NCBI GenBank assembly: GCA_028877205.1
Contig: JAPPHY010000012.1
Span: 43,821-107,820, forward strand
DNA: 64,000 bases
Direction: 5' to 3'
From: Chloroflexota bacterium
GTDB taxonomy: Bacteria; Chloroflexota; Dehalococcoidia; Lucifugimonadales; UBA2985
Position numbers and translations under genes: made by a program. The stretch's first letter is position 1, and the number at the start of each line of letters is the position of its first letter. The notes beneath the pieces were generated by a model, which searched no databases, was not told where the DNA came from, and worked only from the letters and a program-made list of their open reading frames with translations. This document shows positions 62,525 to 64,000 of the stretch, piece after piece.

Positions 62525-63001
62525 TTGAGTGCTCGCGAACGCTCCTCTCAATTGACTCGACTAGTCGAAAGGATCATTGAGGAAAAGCAACTCGAGAAGT
62601 TCCAGGAATACTGGGAACTATATGAGGAGACTTGCCCTGTTAATTCAGTAGCAGCCTTCTACCTCAGGACAGAAGCGCGCGCCGATTACTTGGGCCGCAA
62701 AAGTGGTGACTACTGCAACGTAGCCATAATTGGCGATAAATTGTTGGTAGATATCGAGGCTGACGATAGTGATGATTCAGGCAATCTGATTGTGCAGCCG
62801 TTGCGGTCCTTTAGTGATATCTCAATTCACATAGGACCTCTCAGGAATTTGGAGTCTTCGAGAGATGCGTCCTTGGTTGTGCTTGCCAACCGAGCAGGTG
62901 ATGAAGAAGTTGGACTGCACTGGGTCGCAAAGACCGAAGAGGACGAAGATCATCTTCTTGAGTTCGCAAAAGTATTGATACGAGTGGTTTCCGAAAAGTG
63001 A
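62525..63001 (+). CDS. Hypothetical protein, cassette gene 1
   Basis: The TTG at 62525 follows AGGAG by nine bases. The 158-residue product has a helical N-terminus (RLVERIIEEKQLEKFQEYWEL) and a beta-rich middle (CNVAIIGDKLLVDIE, SDISIHIGPLR, EEVGLHWVAKTEEDE), suggesting a small mixed domain. No family is recognised. Base composition is lower in GC than upstream genes, and the gene begins a tight three-gene cassette. Confidence 0.6.
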   Translation: MSARERSSQLTRLVERIIEEKQLEKFQEYWELYEETCPVNSVAAFYLRTEARADYLGRKSGDYCNVAIIGDKLLVDIEADDSDDSGNLIVQPLRSFSDISIHIGPLRNLESSRDASLVVLANRAGDEEVGLHWVAKTEEDEDHLLEFAKVLIRVVSEK

Positions 63002-63016
63002 GGCGTGGAGGGTACA

Positions 63017-63436
63017 ATGGCAAGCCCAGCGCTTGTCCTTAGTGAAGGCAAAGTCAAGAGGTACACCGATAGTCGGCACGCAAACTGGCTTGACCAACGC
63101 CATCGCGTCCACGAGCGCCTCCACTTTCCCCTCGAAACGCGGGGAATGCGGACGCCTTTCCGCAACAGGGTACTCGATTTCATCTATAGGACCGCATTGG
63201 ATCTGTCCGGCGGCCTCCTTGAGTTCGCAGCAGTCTCGGTTTCCAGCCAGCCCGGCGAGGAGGACTCTCTCACCTTGGATCTGACCATGACCGTAAACGC
63301 CGAATGGGAATTAATCCGAGAGCTTCGTCACGGCATCCTGGTCAAGGTCGGCGAGTGGTCTCAGGAGTGGTCGGAGTACGAACAAGAAGACTACGGGCGG
63401 AGGATATACTTCAGCCTGATCCCTTCCAGCCTATGA
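63017..63436 (+). CDS. Hypothetical protein, cassette gene 2
   Basis: The ATG at 63017 follows GGAGGG, 15 bases after gene 1; a GTG at 63005 is in frame. The 139-residue product is a mixed alpha/beta protein with a Trp- and Glu-rich C-terminus (GEWSQEWSEYEQEDYG). I do not recognise it. Its stop overlaps the ATG of the next gene (ATGA). Confidence 0.6.
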   Translation: MASPALVLSEGKVKRYTDSRHANWLDQRHRVHERLHFPLETRGMRTPFRNRVLDFIYRTALDLSGGLLEFAAVSVSSQPGEEDSLTLDLTMTVNAEWELIRELRHGILVKVGEWSQEWSEYEQEDYGRRIYFSLIPSSL

Positions 63437-63873
63437 GGCCGCTTGAGTTCTACAGGCTGGGCGTTGCCCTAGCACAGACCGCTAGAGCTGAAGCTGAACA
63501 ACGAACTGTAGTAAATCGGCTGTACTACGGGCTTCATCACGAGGCCTGTTGCAGGTACTTCAGGGCCAACGCTGCGTCGGCACCTCTGCACACCAACAGC
63601 AGACATACGCAGCTCCGAGATCGATACAATACTCAACATGACCCCAAGTCCAGGGCTGTTGGCAGTCTCCTGCACGACATGATGGCGCTACGGAGGGAAG
63701 CAGACTACGAGCTTGTTCCTCCGATCCGATTCAGAAACCTACCCCTAGCCCCACAGCAGTTCTTGGATCTTGCCTTGGAAACCGGACGCCAACTCTTGGA
63801 CGCGCTTGAGGACTATTCACCAGGAGAAGCAGAAGATGGGTGCAACTGCCCCCATGCGTACGTAAGCCGGTAA
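63433..63873 (+). CDS. HEPN-like protein, cassette gene 3
   Basis: The ATG at 63433 overlaps the upstream stop. The 146-residue product is helical. The segment QRTVVNRLYYGLHHEACCRYF fits the HEPN signature (R-x4-6-H inside helix 3), followed by an H-rich loop and MMALRREADYELV, the closing HEPN motif, and a last helix. HEPN domains are RNases or toxin components, often paired with an antitoxin. The start and overlap suggest translation coupled with gene 2. The family call is by pattern only. Confidence 0.6.
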   Translation: MRPLEFYRLGVALAQTARAEAEQRTVVNRLYYGLHHEACCRYFRANAASAPLHTNSRHTQLRDRYNTQHDPKSRAVGSLLHDMMALRREADYELVPPIRFRNLPLAPQQFLDLALETGRQLLDALEDYSPGEAEDGCNCPHAYVSR

Positions 63874-63951
63874 CTGTGAGGTACCCGCGTGTGTTCATTC
63901 ACACGCTACTAGCCAGCCCAAGGTGTAACGAGCTTGCAGACAAACCAGAAG

Positions 63952-64000
<49 letters not shown>

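Overview
The window is a high-GC, gene-dense bacterial chromosome fragment with many TTG and GTG starts and short or overlapping gene junctions. Gene content suggests Chloroflexota, perhaps a Dehalococcoidia/SAR202-like lineage: a T-box-controlled tryptophanyl-tRNA synthetase, a thiolase-fold plus DUF35 pair, an LVIVD-repeat lipoprotein, a PEP-carboxykinase-like protein, and abundant short interspersed repeats. That placement is inference; no rRNA is present. The last 48 bases are a pure G run, almost certainly a sequencing artefact at a contig end.

Layout. 1-4.6 kb: the tail of a threonine aldolase, a membrane protein, a YceI-like lipoprotein, a quinone oxidoreductase, a YggS-type PLP protein and small hypotheticals. 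4.6-12.7 kb (minus strand): a phosphate block reading tRNA-Pro, PhoP/PhoB-type regulator, PhoR-type kinase, then pstS-pstC-pstA-pstB-phoU and an aquaporin. Two arrays of 11-bp-spaced GTTAAC-like repeats lie in front of pstS. 12.7-15.2 kb: a LysR regulator divergent from isocitrate lyase, with a symmetric operator between them. 15.5-26 kb: leuS, then the ammonia-assimilation set glnA-gltB-gltD. 26-31.5 kb: LVIVD lipoprotein, DUF35/thiolase-like pair, and an ECF sigma factor with a DUF4349 membrane protein. 31.7-38 kb: rsmG, a UPF0104 membrane protein, a low-GC uracil-DNA-glycosylase-like gene, and groES-groEL behind a CIRCE-like operator. 38-51 kb: DUF1015, ligA, pth, GNAT, MFS, a D-2-hydroxyacid dehydrogenase, tRNA-Glu, argC, nth, tRNA-Gly, T-box(Trp)-trpS-trpE and a sortase. 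51-62.5 kb: gyrB, a divergent PEP-carboxykinase-superfamily protein, a class I amidotransferase, gyrA, a two-domain ThyX-like protein and a TPR protein. 62.5-63.9 kb: a three-gene lower-GC cassette ending in a HEPN-like protein.

The genes describe a free-living heterotroph with phosphate-starvation control, GS-GOGAT nitrogen assimilation and a glyoxylate-shunt enzyme under probable LysR control. The most unusual items are the PEPCK-like protein, the ThyX-like protein whose signature motif is divided between two halves, the terminal HEPN-like cassette, the Cys-less thiolase-fold enzyme with a DUF35 partner, the Pho-box arrays, the altered CIRCE element and a probable ATT start codon. Three families of short interspersed repeats fill the larger intergenic gaps, often as inverted pairs.
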